Below, in pieces: positions 28,389 through 37,042 of a stretch of 64,000 nt of DNA. The notes beneath the pieces are model-generated. The model saw nothing but the letters and a program-made list of their open reading frames with translations. It was not told where the DNA came from and did not search any database. The translations under genes were made by a program, and so were the position numbers. Origin of the DNA: Sphingomonas albertensis. Lineage in GTDB: Bacteria > Pseudomonadota > Alphaproteobacteria > Sphingomonadales > Sphingomonadaceae. The stretch lies in assembly GCF_014358075.1 (NCBI RefSeq), contig NZ_JACONT010000016.1, positions 22,122-86,121 of the forward strand, in the 5' to 3' direction. How positions within the stretch are numbered: the first letter of the stretch is position 1; each line of letters begins with the position of its first letter.

Positions 28389-29372
28389 ATGACAGATACC
28401 AGCCGCCGAGACCTCTTCAAGGGCGCCGCCGTCACCGGCCTCGCCGCCGCAGCAGCCCCCGCCTTCGCGCAAGGGCAGGGGGCGGGGCAGGCGCAACTCG
28501 CCGATCCGCAGACGCGCTTCGTCTCGACGCCCTTCCCCGAACAGCGCCAGAAATGGCCCGCCCTCCAGCGCGACATGCGCCCCGTCCCGGATTGTGGCGA
28601 GGCGAGCTATCGCGGTTCCGGTCGTCTCCAGGGTCGTAAGGCGCTGGTCACCGGCGGCGACTCGGGCATCGGTCGCGCCGCGGTGATCGCGTTCTCGCGC
28701 GAAGGCGCCGACGTCGCGATCAACTATTACCCGACCGAGGAACCCGACGCGCAGGACGTTGCCAAGATGCTCCGCGCCGAGGGCCGCAAAGTCGTGCTGA
28801 TCCCCGGCGACCTAACCGATGCGAAATTCTGCAACGACCTCATTGCGCGCGCCGCGCGGGAACTCGGCGGGCTAGACATCCTCGTCAACAACGCCGCCTA
28901 CCAGCAGTCCAAGGCATCGATCGCCGAGATCAGCTTCGAACAGTTCGACCGCACGATGAAGACCAACGTCTACGCGATGTTCCACCTCTGCAAGGCTGCG
29001 ATCCCGCTGATGAAGCCGGGCGCGTCGATCATCAACACCGGCTCGGTCAATTCGGTCGATCCTGGCGAGGAACTGCTCGATTATGCGACCACCAAGGGCG
29101 CGATCCTGATCTTCACCAAGGGGCTGGCGAAACAGCTCGGCAAGAAGGGCATCCGCGTCAACATGGTCGCACCGGGACCGGTCTGGACGCCGCTCCAGGT
29201 CGCCGGCGGGCAGCTGCCGGGTAAGATGGGCGAGTTCGGCCAGGACACCCCGCTCGGCCGCGCGGGCCAGCCGGCCGAACTGGCGTCGCTGTTCGTGACG
29301 CTCGCGGAGACGGGCACAAGCTTCACCAGCGGCAGCGCCTTCGCGGCGACCGGCGGCAGCGGGGTACTGTAA
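28389..29372 (+). CDS. Tat-exported short-chain dehydrogenase/reductase
   Basis: This 327-residue NAD(P)-dependent oxidoreductase has a twin-arginine signal peptide (SRRDLFKGAAVTGLAAAAAP). The SDR core starts at about 90, with TGGDSGIGR for cofactor binding, NNAAYQQ, the catalytic serine in INTGSVNS, and tyrosine and lysine in YATTKG. The ATG at 28389 is chosen because it starts the Tat signal. The substrate is unknown. The periplasmic destination is unusual for an SDR, although Tat export fits an enzyme that folds around its cofactor in the cytosol. Confidence 0.85.
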   Translation: MTDTSRRDLFKGAAVTGLAAAAAPAFAQGQGAGQAQLADPQTRFVSTPFPEQRQKWPALQRDMRPVPDCGEASYRGSGRLQGRKALVTGGDSGIGRAAVIAFSREGADVAINYYPTEEPDAQDVAKMLRAEGRKVVLIPGDLTDAKFCNDLIARAARELGGLDILVNNAAYQQSKASIAEISFEQFDRTMKTNVYAMFHLCKAAIPLMKPGASIINTGSVNSVDPGEELLDYATTKGAILIFTKGLAKQLGKKGIRVNMVAPGPVWTPLQVAGGQLPGKMGEFGQDTPLGRAGQPAELASLFVTLAETGTSFTSGSAFAATGGSGVL

Positions 29373-29405
29373 AGCGCCTATCGTCCACTCGCTCGCCCTC
29401 TCACA

Positions 29406-29509
29406 CCACCCCGGCGAAGGCCGGGGCCCAGTTGGCAAGACCATTGCAACCAAGTGCCGAATTCACCAACTATCGTGCCCCAACTGGGCCCCGGCCTTCG
29501 CCGGGGTGG
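29406..29509. repeat. Paired-arm palindromic repeat, family A copy 3
   Basis: CCACCCCGGCGAAGGCCGGG and its complement flank a centre of about 50 bases. It lies between the SDR gene and a small secreted protein gene. Confidence 0.88.
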
Positions 29510-29525
29510 ACATGGGGAGGGTGCG

Positions 29526-29864
29526 ATGAAAACAGCAGTTACACTGTTCGTGATGCTCTGCTCGGCTCCCGCCACGGCGCAGCGCACCTCCCCCACACCG
29601 GCCCCGGCGATCGGCCAGGACTGGAACGACGGTTCGTCCGCCGACGACCGGCTCCAGCAATCGTTATGGCCGCGCCCCGACGCCAGTGCCGCCGGGCTAG
29701 ACGACATGATCCATACCGAACAGGCGCCGATCCACGCCGCGATCCACGAAGACGGCGCGTTCGGCAGTCGTGCGCCACACGGCCTGCGGAAAGTGAGCGG
29801 CGACTATATCGTCGTGCCGGTGCTGAAGATTCATTTTGGTCATCCCCGGCAGGCGACACCCTGA
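29526..29864 (+). CDS. Small secreted protein, function unknown
   Basis: A 112-residue protein with a clear signal peptide (MKTAVTLFVMLCSAPATAQ, cleaved after ATA). The mature part is Asp/Pro-rich and lacks cysteines. It contains WNDGSSADDRLQQSLWPRP and ends at HPRQATP. The start at 29526 follows a GGGAGG ribosome site that overlaps the end of the family A repeat. No family recognised. Confidence 0.6.
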   Translation: MKTAVTLFVMLCSAPATAQRTSPTPAPAIGQDWNDGSSADDRLQQSLWPRPDASAAGLDDMIHTEQAPIHAAIHEDGAFGSRAPHGLRKVSGDYIVVPVLKIHFGHPRQATP

Positions 29865-29885
29865 CCCACGGCGCCCCACCCCAGT

Positions 29886-29960
29886 TCTCCCGCGAACGCG
29901 GGAGCCTAGGGTTACGGATGCTGTGGATGGTATCCTGGACCCCCGCCTCCGCGGGGAAAC
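29886..29960. repeat. Paired-arm palindromic repeat, family F copy 2
   Basis: TCTCCCGCGAACGCGGGAGCC is mirrored by ATCCTGGACCCCCGCCTCCG across about 30 bases. Confidence 0.78.
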
Positions 29961-29996
29961 ACTACCGGTGGTAGATCGACCTGAGTGTGAGCGCCC

Positions 29997-30101
29997 TCAA
30001 GCCTGCTCCAGCAACCGCTCCGCCTGAGTCCGCGCCTCGTCCGCAATAGTCGCCTCTGACAACATCTTCGCAATCTGTGTGGATCGGTCATCCTCCCGTG
30101 C
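29997..30101 (-). pseudogene. Decayed duplicate of the recN 3' end
   Basis: On the minus strand this stretch encodes EDDRSTQIAKML and ends DEARTQAERLLEQA followed by TGA. The real RecN C-terminus reads EDERREEIARML and ends DEARAQAERLLETA followed by TGA. At DNA level a 21-base block and a 12-base block are identical between 29997-30045 and 31232-31280. Overall identity over about 105 bases is near 75-80% by eye. No longer recN homology exists upstream, so only the last roughly 33 codons are present. Confidence 0.8.
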
Positions 30102-30118
30102 CGTGCGGCAGATCGAGG

Positions 30119-31081
30119 TCAGGCGATGATAGCCGCGGTTGCGACAAGTTGCTGGTCGTCGATCGTTTTTATGGAGTCGTCGATCTGTTTCAGCGCCTCG
30201 CCGCGCTCGCTTTCGATGCGCTGACGTTCCGAAACGAGGTTCAGCACGCCGGCATCCGTCTGCATCGCCGTCGGATCTGCACCGGCTGTGCGGATCGAGG
30301 CGATCGCGCCATCGAGTTGCGTCAAGGCACCGTCGAATTGTGCCGCGACCTGCTGTCGTTTGTCGTTCAGATCGGTCCGATAGCAAGCGTATACGCCAGC
30401 GCTTGCCTCCGCAGCCTTCGTCTTGATCGTACCCGTCAGTGCATCGGCACTCTCGCCGAGCTTCTTGCCACGGTCCAGCAACGTCTGTGCTTCAGCCTTG
30501 ACGTCGTGGAGCGTGATTTCGGGAATTTTGATCTTCCATTCCTGCTTCTTCATCTGAAACTCGGGGATCTTCGTCGAAAGATCCGTTCGGTCCATCCTGA
30601 ATTCGGGAATGCTCATCGAGATGGATTGCTTTCGCATTTCCGTATGCGGCATGTTCGTGATGATATCCTTCCACTTTACCGTGCATTTAAATCCGTGGCA
30701 TTTGAACTGGGGATATTGGCCGGTCTTGGTCGGTCGCATGACGATCGTCGGATTGTCCCAGATTATTGCGCGTGTCTTCATCGTCGTTTGCGGCAGATCG
30801 AGCGACATGGCGTGGATCTTCATGATCATGCTCGGCAGATGGAAGACCCAGCGTTGCTCCTTCATCTTCATTTCGACGGTGCCGCTGATCGACAGGTTTC
30901 CACCCGCCTTCTGGATCGCGTCACCTTCGGTCTGGAGGGCGGCCTGCTCATCCTTGTAGTCGGTTTCCAAAGCCGCCATCGCCGCCACCTTATCGTCGCA
31001 GTTCGTTTGCGCCGACCCGGTCGTCGGTATGAAGGTCATCGTGCTCGCCGCCAGCAGCGCGGCTTTTGGATATCGTGTCAT
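30119..31081 (-). CDS. Secreted protein with 14-residue proline-led repeats, function unknown
   Basis: A 320-residue exported protein with a signal peptide (start MTRYPKAALLAAST, cleavage near GSAQ). After a short helical region, residues about 70-190 hold at least seven units of 14 residues with the pattern hydrophobic-P-x-x-x-M-K/R and alternating hydrophobic residues, for example LPQTTMKTRAII, IPEFRMDRTDLS and IPEFQMKKQEWK. An insertion with two cysteines (FKCHGFKC) sits in the middle. The C-terminal third is helical with coiled-coil potential. The repeats suggest stacked beta-strands. The ATG at 31081 is preceded by GAGGGA. No family assigned. Confidence 0.8.
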   Translation of the reverse strand: MTRYPKAALLAASTMTFIPTTGSAQTNCDDKVAAMAALETDYKDEQAALQTEGDAIQKAGGNLSISGTVEMKMKEQRWVFHLPSMIMKIHAMSLDLPQTTMKTRAIIWDNPTIVMRPTKTGQYPQFKCHGFKCTVKWKDIITNMPHTEMRKQSISMSIPEFRMDRTDLSTKIPEFQMKKQEWKIKIPEITLHDVKAEAQTLLDRGKKLGESADALTGTIKTKAAEASAGVYACYRTDLNDKRQQVAAQFDGALTQLDGAIASIRTAGADPTAMQTDAGVLNLVSERQRIESERGEALKQIDDSIKTIDDQQLVATAAIIA

Positions 31082-31231
31082 CCTGCGATCCCTCGGGTGC
31101 GTCCCCTGATTGAGACGGGCACAGGCTAGACCGTCGAACGCCAGCATCGAGAAGGGACGTCACCGCAATGGTGGTTTCAGTGGCAAATGCAGGCGATGCC
31201 AAACCACTCTGGACCAGTCTTCAAATATCGG

Positions 31232-32896
31232 TCACGCAGTTTCCAGCAACCGCTCCGCCTGAGCCCGCGCCTCGTCGGTAATCTGCGCCCCCGACAACAT
31301 CCGCGCGATCTCCTCGCGCCGCTCGTCCTCCGACAGCGCCCGCACGCCGGTCCGCGTGACCGTCCCGTCGCTACTCTTGGCGATCAGCAGATGCTTCGCG
31401 CCGCGTGCCGCAACCTGCGGGCTGTGCGTCACCACCAGCAGCTGCGTGCTCTGCGCCAGCCGAGCGAGGCGTTCGCCGATCGCGCTCGCCACCGCGCCGC
31501 CGACGCCGCGGTCGATCTCGTCGAACACCATCGTCGACGCGCCACCCTCTTCCGCCAGCGCCACCTTCAGCGCGAGGATGAAGCGCGACAACTCGCCGCC
31601 CGACGCGATCTTGGTCAGCGCTGCGAACGGCGCGCCCGGATTGGTCGAGATCTCGAACTCGACGCGGTCCTTACCCGCGGCCGACCAGCCCTCCTCACCG
31701 AGCGGCGCAACCACGGTCTGGAACCGCGCCGCATCCAGCTTCAACGGTGCCAGTTCCCCCGCAACCGCCACATCGAGACGCTTGGCCGCCGCCAACCGTC
31801 GTTTCGTCAACGCATCTGAGGCGACGGCGAACGCCTTGCGCGAAGCCGCGACGCGCGCCTCGATCACCGCGATCCCGCCTTCGCCCGCATCGAGCCGCTC
31901 CAGCCGCGCGCGCATCTCGTCCGCCAGCGCCGCCAGATCGTCCGGCTGCACGCGGTGTTTCCGCGCCATCGCCCGAAGCTCGAACAACCGCGCCTCGTCA
32001 TCCTCCAGCGCGCGCGGATCATACGCCATCTCGGCCCGCGCATCGCGCAGGCTCTCCTCCGCGACCGACGCCTCGATCACCGCACGATCGACCGCCGCCA
32101 GCGCATTGCCCAGCGCAACATGATCCTCCGCGATCCGCTCGAGCACACGCGCGGCCTGGCGAAGCTTCGCCATCCCGCCGTCCTTGCCCTCGAGGAAATC
32201 GTCGATCGCCGCGAGATCGTCCGCGATCTTCTCCGCGCGCTGCATCGACCGCCGCGTATCCGCCAGCGTCTCTTCCTCTCCCGCGACAGGCGCCAGCGCG
32301 GTCAGTTCGGCAACCGTATGCTCGAGCCATTCGCGATCGCGCGCCGCCGTCTCGATGTCCGCGCGCGCCGCAGCAAGTTCGGCCTCGGCAGCACGAAACG
32401 CCGCGTAAGCCTTGCCCGTCGCCCCCGGCTCGGTCCGCCCGAAGATATCGAGCAACGCCCGGTGCCCCCGCGCATTCAGCAGCCCGCGCTCGTCATGCTG
32501 CCCGTGGATCTCGACCAGATGCGGCGCCATCTCGCGCAACAGCCCCGCCGACGCCGGCTGGTCGTTGACGAACCCGCGACTGCCGCCGTCCGCCTTGACG
32601 ATGCGCTTCACGATCAGCGGCTCGCCGCGCTCGATCTCCAGACCGTTCTCGTCGAACAGCAGCGCAAGCGGCGATTCGGGGGCAGGGGCATCGAACGTCG
32701 CGGTCACCACCGCTTGCGCAGCACCATGCCGCACCAGCCCGCTATCGCCACGCCCGCCGAGCGCAAGGCCCAGCGCATCGAGCAGGATCGACTTGCCCGC
32801 GCCGGTCTCGCCGGTCAGCACGCCGAGCCCTTCGCCGAATCCCAGATCCAGCGCCTCGATCAGCACCACGTCGCGAATGGAAAGTTCGGTCAGCAT
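31232..32896 (-). CDS. recN: DNA repair protein RecN
   Basis: An SMC-like ATPase acting in recombinational repair of double-strand breaks. The 554-residue protein has an N-terminal ATPase half with Walker A GETGAGKS (29-36), a central coiled coil (about 160-360) and a C-terminal half with the signature ASGGELSRF, Walker B TMVFDEIDRGVGG and THSPQVAA. Length and layout are normal, so this is the functional copy. The 3' end is duplicated in decayed form at 29997-30101. Confidence 0.95.
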   Translation of the reverse strand: MLTELSIRDVVLIEALDLGFGEGLGVLTGETGAGKSILLDALGLALGGRGDSGLVRHGAAQAVVTATFDAPAPESPLALLFDENGLEIERGEPLIVKRIVKADGGSRGFVNDQPASAGLLREMAPHLVEIHGQHDERGLLNARGHRALLDIFGRTEPGATGKAYAAFRAAEAELAAARADIETAARDREWLEHTVAELTALAPVAGEEETLADTRRSMQRAEKIADDLAAIDDFLEGKDGGMAKLRQAARVLERIAEDHVALGNALAAVDRAVIEASVAEESLRDARAEMAYDPRALEDDEARLFELRAMARKHRVQPDDLAALADEMRARLERLDAGEGGIAVIEARVAASRKAFAVASDALTKRRLAAAKRLDVAVAGELAPLKLDAARFQTVVAPLGEEGWSAAGKDRVEFEISTNPGAPFAALTKIASGGELSRFILALKVALAEEGGASTMVFDEIDRGVGGAVASAIGERLARLAQSTQLLVVTHSPQVAARGAKHLLIAKSSDGTVTRTGVRALSEDERREEIARMLSGAQITDEARAQAERLLETA

Positions 32897-32957
32897 AGGA
32901 TGTCCGCCATAGACGAACGGGCGCGCAATGCGATCCCCCTATGTTCCAACCGAACGC

Positions 32958-33905
32958 TTAGCTCCCGGTGTTGGACGGCTGGCCAGCCGAGCGCGGCTTG
33001 TCGGGCGTACGCACCGACGGGCCGGTCGGCGTCGAACCGGGCTCGTCGAGCTCGACCATCACCGACGGCGTACCCTTAGTCCCCACCGGCACGACCATCT
33101 CGCCCGCGGGCAATGGCGGCACGGCCGGCACCTGGTTCTTCTTCAGCAGGTCGTACGCATGCTGATACCAGTCGGTGCCCGGATAGTTGCGACCCAGCAC
33201 CGCGCCGGCCTTCTCGGCTTCGACGGGTACGCCGAGCGCGAGATACGTCTCGGTCAGCCGCATCAGCGCCTCGGGCGTGTGCGTGGTCTGCTGGAACTTG
33301 TCGATCACCGTGCGGAACCGGCCGTTCGCGGCGAGCCACTGGCCGCGCGTCTCGTAGAATCGCCCGATCTCCATCTCCTTGCCGGCGAGATGGTCGTTGA
33401 CCAGATCGATCTTCAACCGCGCATCCGATGCATAACGCGTGTTCGGATAACGCCGCATCAGCTCGCCGAGCGAATCGAGCGCCTGCCGCGTGATCTTCTG
33501 GTCGCGCGTGACGTCGGTAATCTGCTCGTAATAGCCGAGCGCGATCAGATAATAGGCGTAAGGCGCGTCGCGGTTGCCCGGATGGACCGCCAGGAAGCGC
33601 TGCGCCGAGCTGATCGACGCGGTGTAGTCCTTGGCGAGGTAATAACTGAACGCCGACATGATCTGCGCGCGGCGTGCCCAGATCGAATAGGGATGCTGGC
33701 GCTCGACCTCGTCGAACAGCTGCGCCGCTTCCTTGTAGCGTCCCTGGTCGAGCCGCGCCTTGGCGGTCGAATACAGCGTGCCCACGTCGCGCGCGACATA
33801 GGGCAGGTCGCCCTTGGACGCGCGACCGCTCGCACAACCGGCCATGGGGAGCGCAAGCGCGGCGATGAGCGTGACCGCGAGGGCACGAGACTGGGGGATA
33901 CGCAT
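32958..33905 (-). CDS. bamD: Outer membrane assembly lipoprotein BamD
   Basis: The essential lipoprotein of the BAM complex, which inserts beta-barrel proteins, including the two TonB receptors here, into the outer membrane. The 315-residue protein has a lipoprotein signal ending LPMAGC (Cys24) and tetratricopeptide-like repeats through about residue 240. A Pro/Thr-rich C-terminal tail follows. The ATG at 33905 is the start that places the lipobox correctly. It is upstream of recN on the same strand, 61 bases away. Confidence 0.93.
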   Translation of the reverse strand: MRIPQSRALAVTLIAALALPMAGCASGRASKGDLPYVARDVGTLYSTAKARLDQGRYKEAAQLFDEVERQHPYSIWARRAQIMSAFSYYLAKDYTASISSAQRFLAVHPGNRDAPYAYYLIALGYYEQITDVTRDQKITRQALDSLGELMRRYPNTRYASDARLKIDLVNDHLAGKEMEIGRFYETRGQWLAANGRFRTVIDKFQQTTHTPEALMRLTETYLALGVPVEAEKAGAVLGRNYPGTDWYQHAYDLLKKNQVPAVPPLPAGEMVVPVGTKGTPSVMVELDEPGSTPTGPSVRTPDKPRSAGQPSNTGS

Positions 33906-34051
33906 TGGCGTTGTCCTTAGCGTATGCGGGGCTTGGCGAACAATCCCTTTCGCCATACCCGCATTGGGCCTTTCCGTCGGCCGGATCACACGGCAATAGT
34001 CGTGCGTTGGCGCCCCATTCCCATTGCGTCATTCACGTCGAGGATCATGTC

Positions 34052-34876
34052 ATGCCGGCCACATTGTTGCACACCCACCGCGTCGAAAAGCCCTGGGGTC
34101 GCGACACGCTCTGGCCCGGTTTCGAAGACCCGGCTGCGGGTTCGCCGCCGATCGGCGAAGTCTGGTTCCAGGAACCCGGCAACACCACGCCCGACCTGCT
34201 GATCAAATACCTGTTTACGTCGCAGAAGCTGTCGGTCCAGGTCCATCCCGACGACGACCAGGCGCATGAGCGCGGCCTGCCGCGCGGCAAGGACGAGTGC
34301 TGGACGATCCTCGCCGCCGAGCCAGACTCGACGATCGCGGTCGGCACGAAGCAGCCGATGTCGAAGGACGAACTGCGCGCCTCGGCGATCGACGGTACGA
34401 TCGAGGACAAGCTCGACTGGAAGCCGGTCAAGCCGGGCGACTTCATGTACTGCGCGTCCGACACGATCCATGCGATCGGCGGCGGGCTGACCGTGATCGA
34501 GGTCCAACAGAACTCCGAGACGACCTATCGCCTCTACGACTACGGCAGCGACCGCGAGCTTCACCTCGACGACGGCGTCGACGTCGCCGATCCCACGCCC
34601 TACGTCCCCGTCGCACCGCCGATCGAGATCGAGACCGGCCGTACGATCATGGTCGAGGGGCCGAAGTTCGTGCTCGAACGCTGGAAGGGCGGCGACCACG
34701 TAGTCAACCTGCCCGAGGGCACGACCGGCTGGGTGATCCCGATCACCGGCTCGGGCGACGTAGCGGGCGTCGCATTCAAGGCCGGCGAATGCGCGACGAT
34801 GACCGGTAGCGAGACGGTTTCGACGAGCGCGGACGCAGACGTGCTGTTCGCGTACCCGGGCACGAAGCGGATCTGA
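34052..34876 (+). CDS. manA: Class I mannose-6-phosphate isomerase
   Basis: Interconverts fructose-6-phosphate and mannose-6-phosphate, feeding GDP-mannose and exopolysaccharide precursors. The 274-residue cupin enzyme is of the short bacterial form. The zinc ligands are in LSVQVHPDDD (about 59-68), KDECW (about 80-84) and SDTIHAIGGG (about 139-148). The ATG at 34052 begins MPATLLHTHRVEKPWG. It is divergent from bamD, and the 146-base spacer holds both promoters. Confidence 0.9.
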   Translation: MPATLLHTHRVEKPWGRDTLWPGFEDPAAGSPPIGEVWFQEPGNTTPDLLIKYLFTSQKLSVQVHPDDDQAHERGLPRGKDECWTILAAEPDSTIAVGTKQPMSKDELRASAIDGTIEDKLDWKPVKPGDFMYCASDTIHAIGGGLTVIEVQQNSETTYRLYDYGSDRELHLDDGVDVADPTPYVPVAPPIEIETGRTIMVEGPKFVLERWKGGDHVVNLPEGTTGWVIPITGSGDVAGVAFKAGECATMTGSETVSTSADADVLFAYPGTKRI

Positions 34877-34878
34877 TC

Positions 34879-34911
34879 GAGCGGCGGCGGGGCCTCTGAA
34901 TCCCGCCGCTC
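34879..34911 (+). terminator. GC-rich hairpin after manA, possible terminator
   Basis: GAGCGGCGGCGGG pairs with CCCGCCGCTC across about 10 bases, starting two bases after the manA stop. There is no T run, so if it terminates transcription it does so weakly or with help. Confidence 0.4.
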
Positions 34912-34923
34912 CCGAGAAGAAAA

Positions 34924-35030
34924 CCACCCCGGCGGAGGCCGGGGCCCAGGTGGAAAGGTGGCAATAACGGCGTGCTGCGTTCCGTTATGCAGGTCCCCCC
35001 ATCGGACCCCGGCCTTCGCGGGGGAGGTGG
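34924..35030. repeat. Paired-arm palindromic repeat, family A copy 4
   Basis: CCACCCCGGCGGAGGCCGGG and the diverged right arm CCCCGGCCTTCGCGGGGGAGG. It is the first of three elements in the 481-base gap 34877-35357. Confidence 0.82.
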
Positions 35031-35076
35031 CCCGGTCGGTAGCCACCTGAAACCAGCAAGACGCCCGCCCGTCCTT

Positions 35077-35129
35077 GTTCTCCCGCGAAGGCGGGAGCCC
35101 AGACTGGATCCCCGCCTTCGCGGGGAAAC
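35077..35129. repeat. Paired-arm palindromic repeat, family F copy 3
   Basis: TTCTCCCGCGAAGGCGGGAG faces CCCCGCCTTCGCGGGGAA across 13 bases. It is nearly identical to the copy at 47276-47330. Confidence 0.8.
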
Positions 35130-35189
35130 AAGGTAAGCGCGGCCAACACCAACCCCATATCCAGCCTCATAAATGCCCCAACATCACCT

Positions 35190-35293
35190 CCACCCCGGCG
35201 GAGGCCGGGGCCCAATTGGGGGCCGTTGCTAAAGGATGGCAGCAAGCCGTTATTGCCACCTTTCCAATTGGGCCCCGGCCTCCGCCGGGGTGG
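35190..35293. repeat. Paired-arm palindromic repeat, family A copy 5
   Basis: CCACCCCGGCGGAGGCCGGG and its complement surround a central part closely similar to that of copy 1 at 10391 (GTTGCTAA...GGATGGC...). It is followed by the glycosyltransferase gene. Confidence 0.88.
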
Positions 35294-35357
35294 AAAGCTA
35301 GGCGCCCCCCTCAAACTCACCCCCAATTAACCCGCGCCCCGCTATACCCCCGCCACC

Positions 35358-36533
35358 ATGCTCCGCATCCTCACCCTATCGACGCTGTTCCCCGACGCGA
35401 CCCGCCCCAATTTCGGCGTCTTCGTCGAACGCCAGACGCTCGGCCTGGCCGCGCACCCCGACGTGTCGCTGGTAGCAGTAGCACCGGTCGGTCTACCCCC
35501 GCGCCCACTCCGCCGCATCGGCCACTATGCCAGACTCGGCACCCTGCCGACGCGCGAAATCTGGAAGGGCGTCGATGTCCACCGCCCGCGCTTTACCGCG
35601 CTCCCGTTCACCAAGGGCCGCTACCACGCCGCCGCCCTCGAACGCGCGCTCGTGCCCGTTCTCGACGCGATCCGCGCGGACTTCGCGTTCGACGTGATCG
35701 ACGCGTCGTTCTTCTTCCCCGACGGCCCCGCCGCGGTCGCGCTCGGCAAGCGCTACCACGTCCCCGTCTCGATCAAGGCGCGCGGCTCCGACATCCACCA
35801 TTGGGGCGAAGCGCCCGCCACCGCCGCACAGGTCCGCGACGCAGGGCAGGGCGCCGCCGGCCTGCTCGCGGTCAGCAAGGCCATGAAGGCCGACATGGTA
35901 ACGCTCGGCATGCCGGCCGACCGGATCACGGTGCACCACACCGGCGTCGACCAGGACCGCTTCCGCCCCGCAGCCGACCGCACAGCGGCCAAGGCCAAGC
36001 TCGGCGTGCCGGGGCCGTTGGTCATCGCAATCGGCGGGCTCTTGCCGCGCAAGGGCCACAACATCGTCGTCGAGGCAGTCGCAGCATTGCCCGGAGTCAC
36101 GCTCCTGATCGCCGGTCACGGACCCGCGCGCGCCCACCTGGAGGCGTTGATCGCGCGGCTCGGCGTCGGTGACCGCATCCGCCTGCTGGGCGCCCTCCCC
36201 CACGCAGACCTACCCGAACTGATCGCCGCCGCCGACGTCAGCGCGCTCGCCTCCAGTTCGGAAGGCCTCGCCAACGTCTGGGTCGAGTCTCTGGCGTGCG
36301 GGACACCGATCGTCATCACCGATGCCGGCGGCGCACATGAAGTGGTGAGATCTCCGGATGCCGGCCGCGTGACGATCGGCGATCCGCTCGCGTTCGCAGC
36401 CGCGATCGGCGCTTTGCTCGCAGACCCGCCGACCCAAGCAGCAACGCGCGCCGTCGCCGCCCCCTTCACGTGGGAAGCCAACACCGCCGCACTCTACGAG
36501 CACCTCACGAGATTGGTCGCGGATCAACGATAA
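35358..36533 (+). CDS. Glycosyltransferase family 4 protein
   Basis: Transfers a sugar from a nucleotide or lipid donor with retention of configuration. The 391-residue GT-B fold protein has an N-terminal acceptor domain beginning with LTLSTLFPDATRPNFG. Its C-terminal donor domain (about 205-390) has AIGGLLPRKGHN (the donor lysine), LIAGHGP, and SSSEGLANVWVESLACGTP, in which the glutamates form the GT4 E-x7-E motif. It sits alone, not in an obvious polysaccharide cluster. Substrate unknown. Confidence 0.85.
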   Translation: MLRILTLSTLFPDATRPNFGVFVERQTLGLAAHPDVSLVAVAPVGLPPRPLRRIGHYARLGTLPTREIWKGVDVHRPRFTALPFTKGRYHAAALERALVPVLDAIRADFAFDVIDASFFFPDGPAAVALGKRYHVPVSIKARGSDIHHWGEAPATAAQVRDAGQGAAGLLAVSKAMKADMVTLGMPADRITVHHTGVDQDRFRPAADRTAAKAKLGVPGPLVIAIGGLLPRKGHNIVVEAVAALPGVTLLIAGHGPARAHLEALIARLGVGDRIRLLGALPHADLPELIAAADVSALASSSEGLANVWVESLACGTPIVITDAGGAHEVVRSPDAGRVTIGDPLAFAAAIGALLADPPTQAATRAVAAPFTWEANTAALYEHLTRLVADQR

Positions 36534-36540
36534 ATGATCG

Positions 36541-36666
36541 ATCCTCCCCCGCCAGGGGGAGGTGGCTGGCTCTTGCCAGACGGAGGGGGAGGAAAGGGTA
36601 ACCCCTGGTCCGTATCCTCCCCCTCCGTCACCTGCGGCGACACCTCCCCCTTGGGGGGGGGCGGGG
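36541..36666. repeat. Paired-arm palindromic repeat, family G
   Basis: ATCCTCCCCCGCCAGGGGGAGG and CAGACGGAGGGGGAGG are mirrored by CCTCCCCCTCCGTC and CACCTCCCCCTTGGGGGGG. It fills the gap between the convergent glycosyltransferase and Mth938-like genes. A related single hairpin is at 13768. Confidence 0.78.
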
Positions 36667-36667
36667 A

Positions 36668-37042
36668 TCACCCCTCTAGCGGGTACAGCGCCGCGACGAT
36701 CCAGCGACCCTCGCCGCGCAAAACCGCCCAGGCCCGAGCAGCGGCGCGACTATCCATAGCCTCGATCCCGAACCCACGAGCCTCGACCGCCTTCTTGAAA
36801 GCAAGCGGCGGCTGGCGAAGCGCGGATCCGGTTCCTAGCAACAAAAACTCCGGTGGCGGATCGAGCGCCAGCAACGCCGCCACGTCCGCCTCGCCAAGCG
36901 CCTCGAACGCCGGTGGCTCCCAGCCATCTGCGCGTTCAGGACTGATCGACAACGCGGTATAATACCCATCATCGACCTTGAACCCGGCCCGACCGATCGC
37001 CGAGATCATCGGCCCATCGGTCTTCTCGCGGTCCATCCTCAT
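36668..37042 (-). CDS. Mth938/NDUFAF3-like domain protein
   Basis: A 124-residue protein of the Mth938-like (DUF498) family. The core runs from ISAIGRAGFKVDDGYYT through EFLLLGTGSALRQPP. Mitochondrial relatives help assemble respiratory complex I. The bacterial role is not established, but the gene often lies beside secDF in alphaproteobacteria, as here, directly downstream of secF with no gap. Confidence 0.8.
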   Translation of the reverse strand: MRMDREKTDGPMISAIGRAGFKVDDGYYTALSISPERADGWEPPAFEALGEADVAALLALDPPPEFLLLGTGSALRQPPLAFKKAVEARGFGIEAMDSRAAARAWAVLRGEGRWIVAALYPLEG

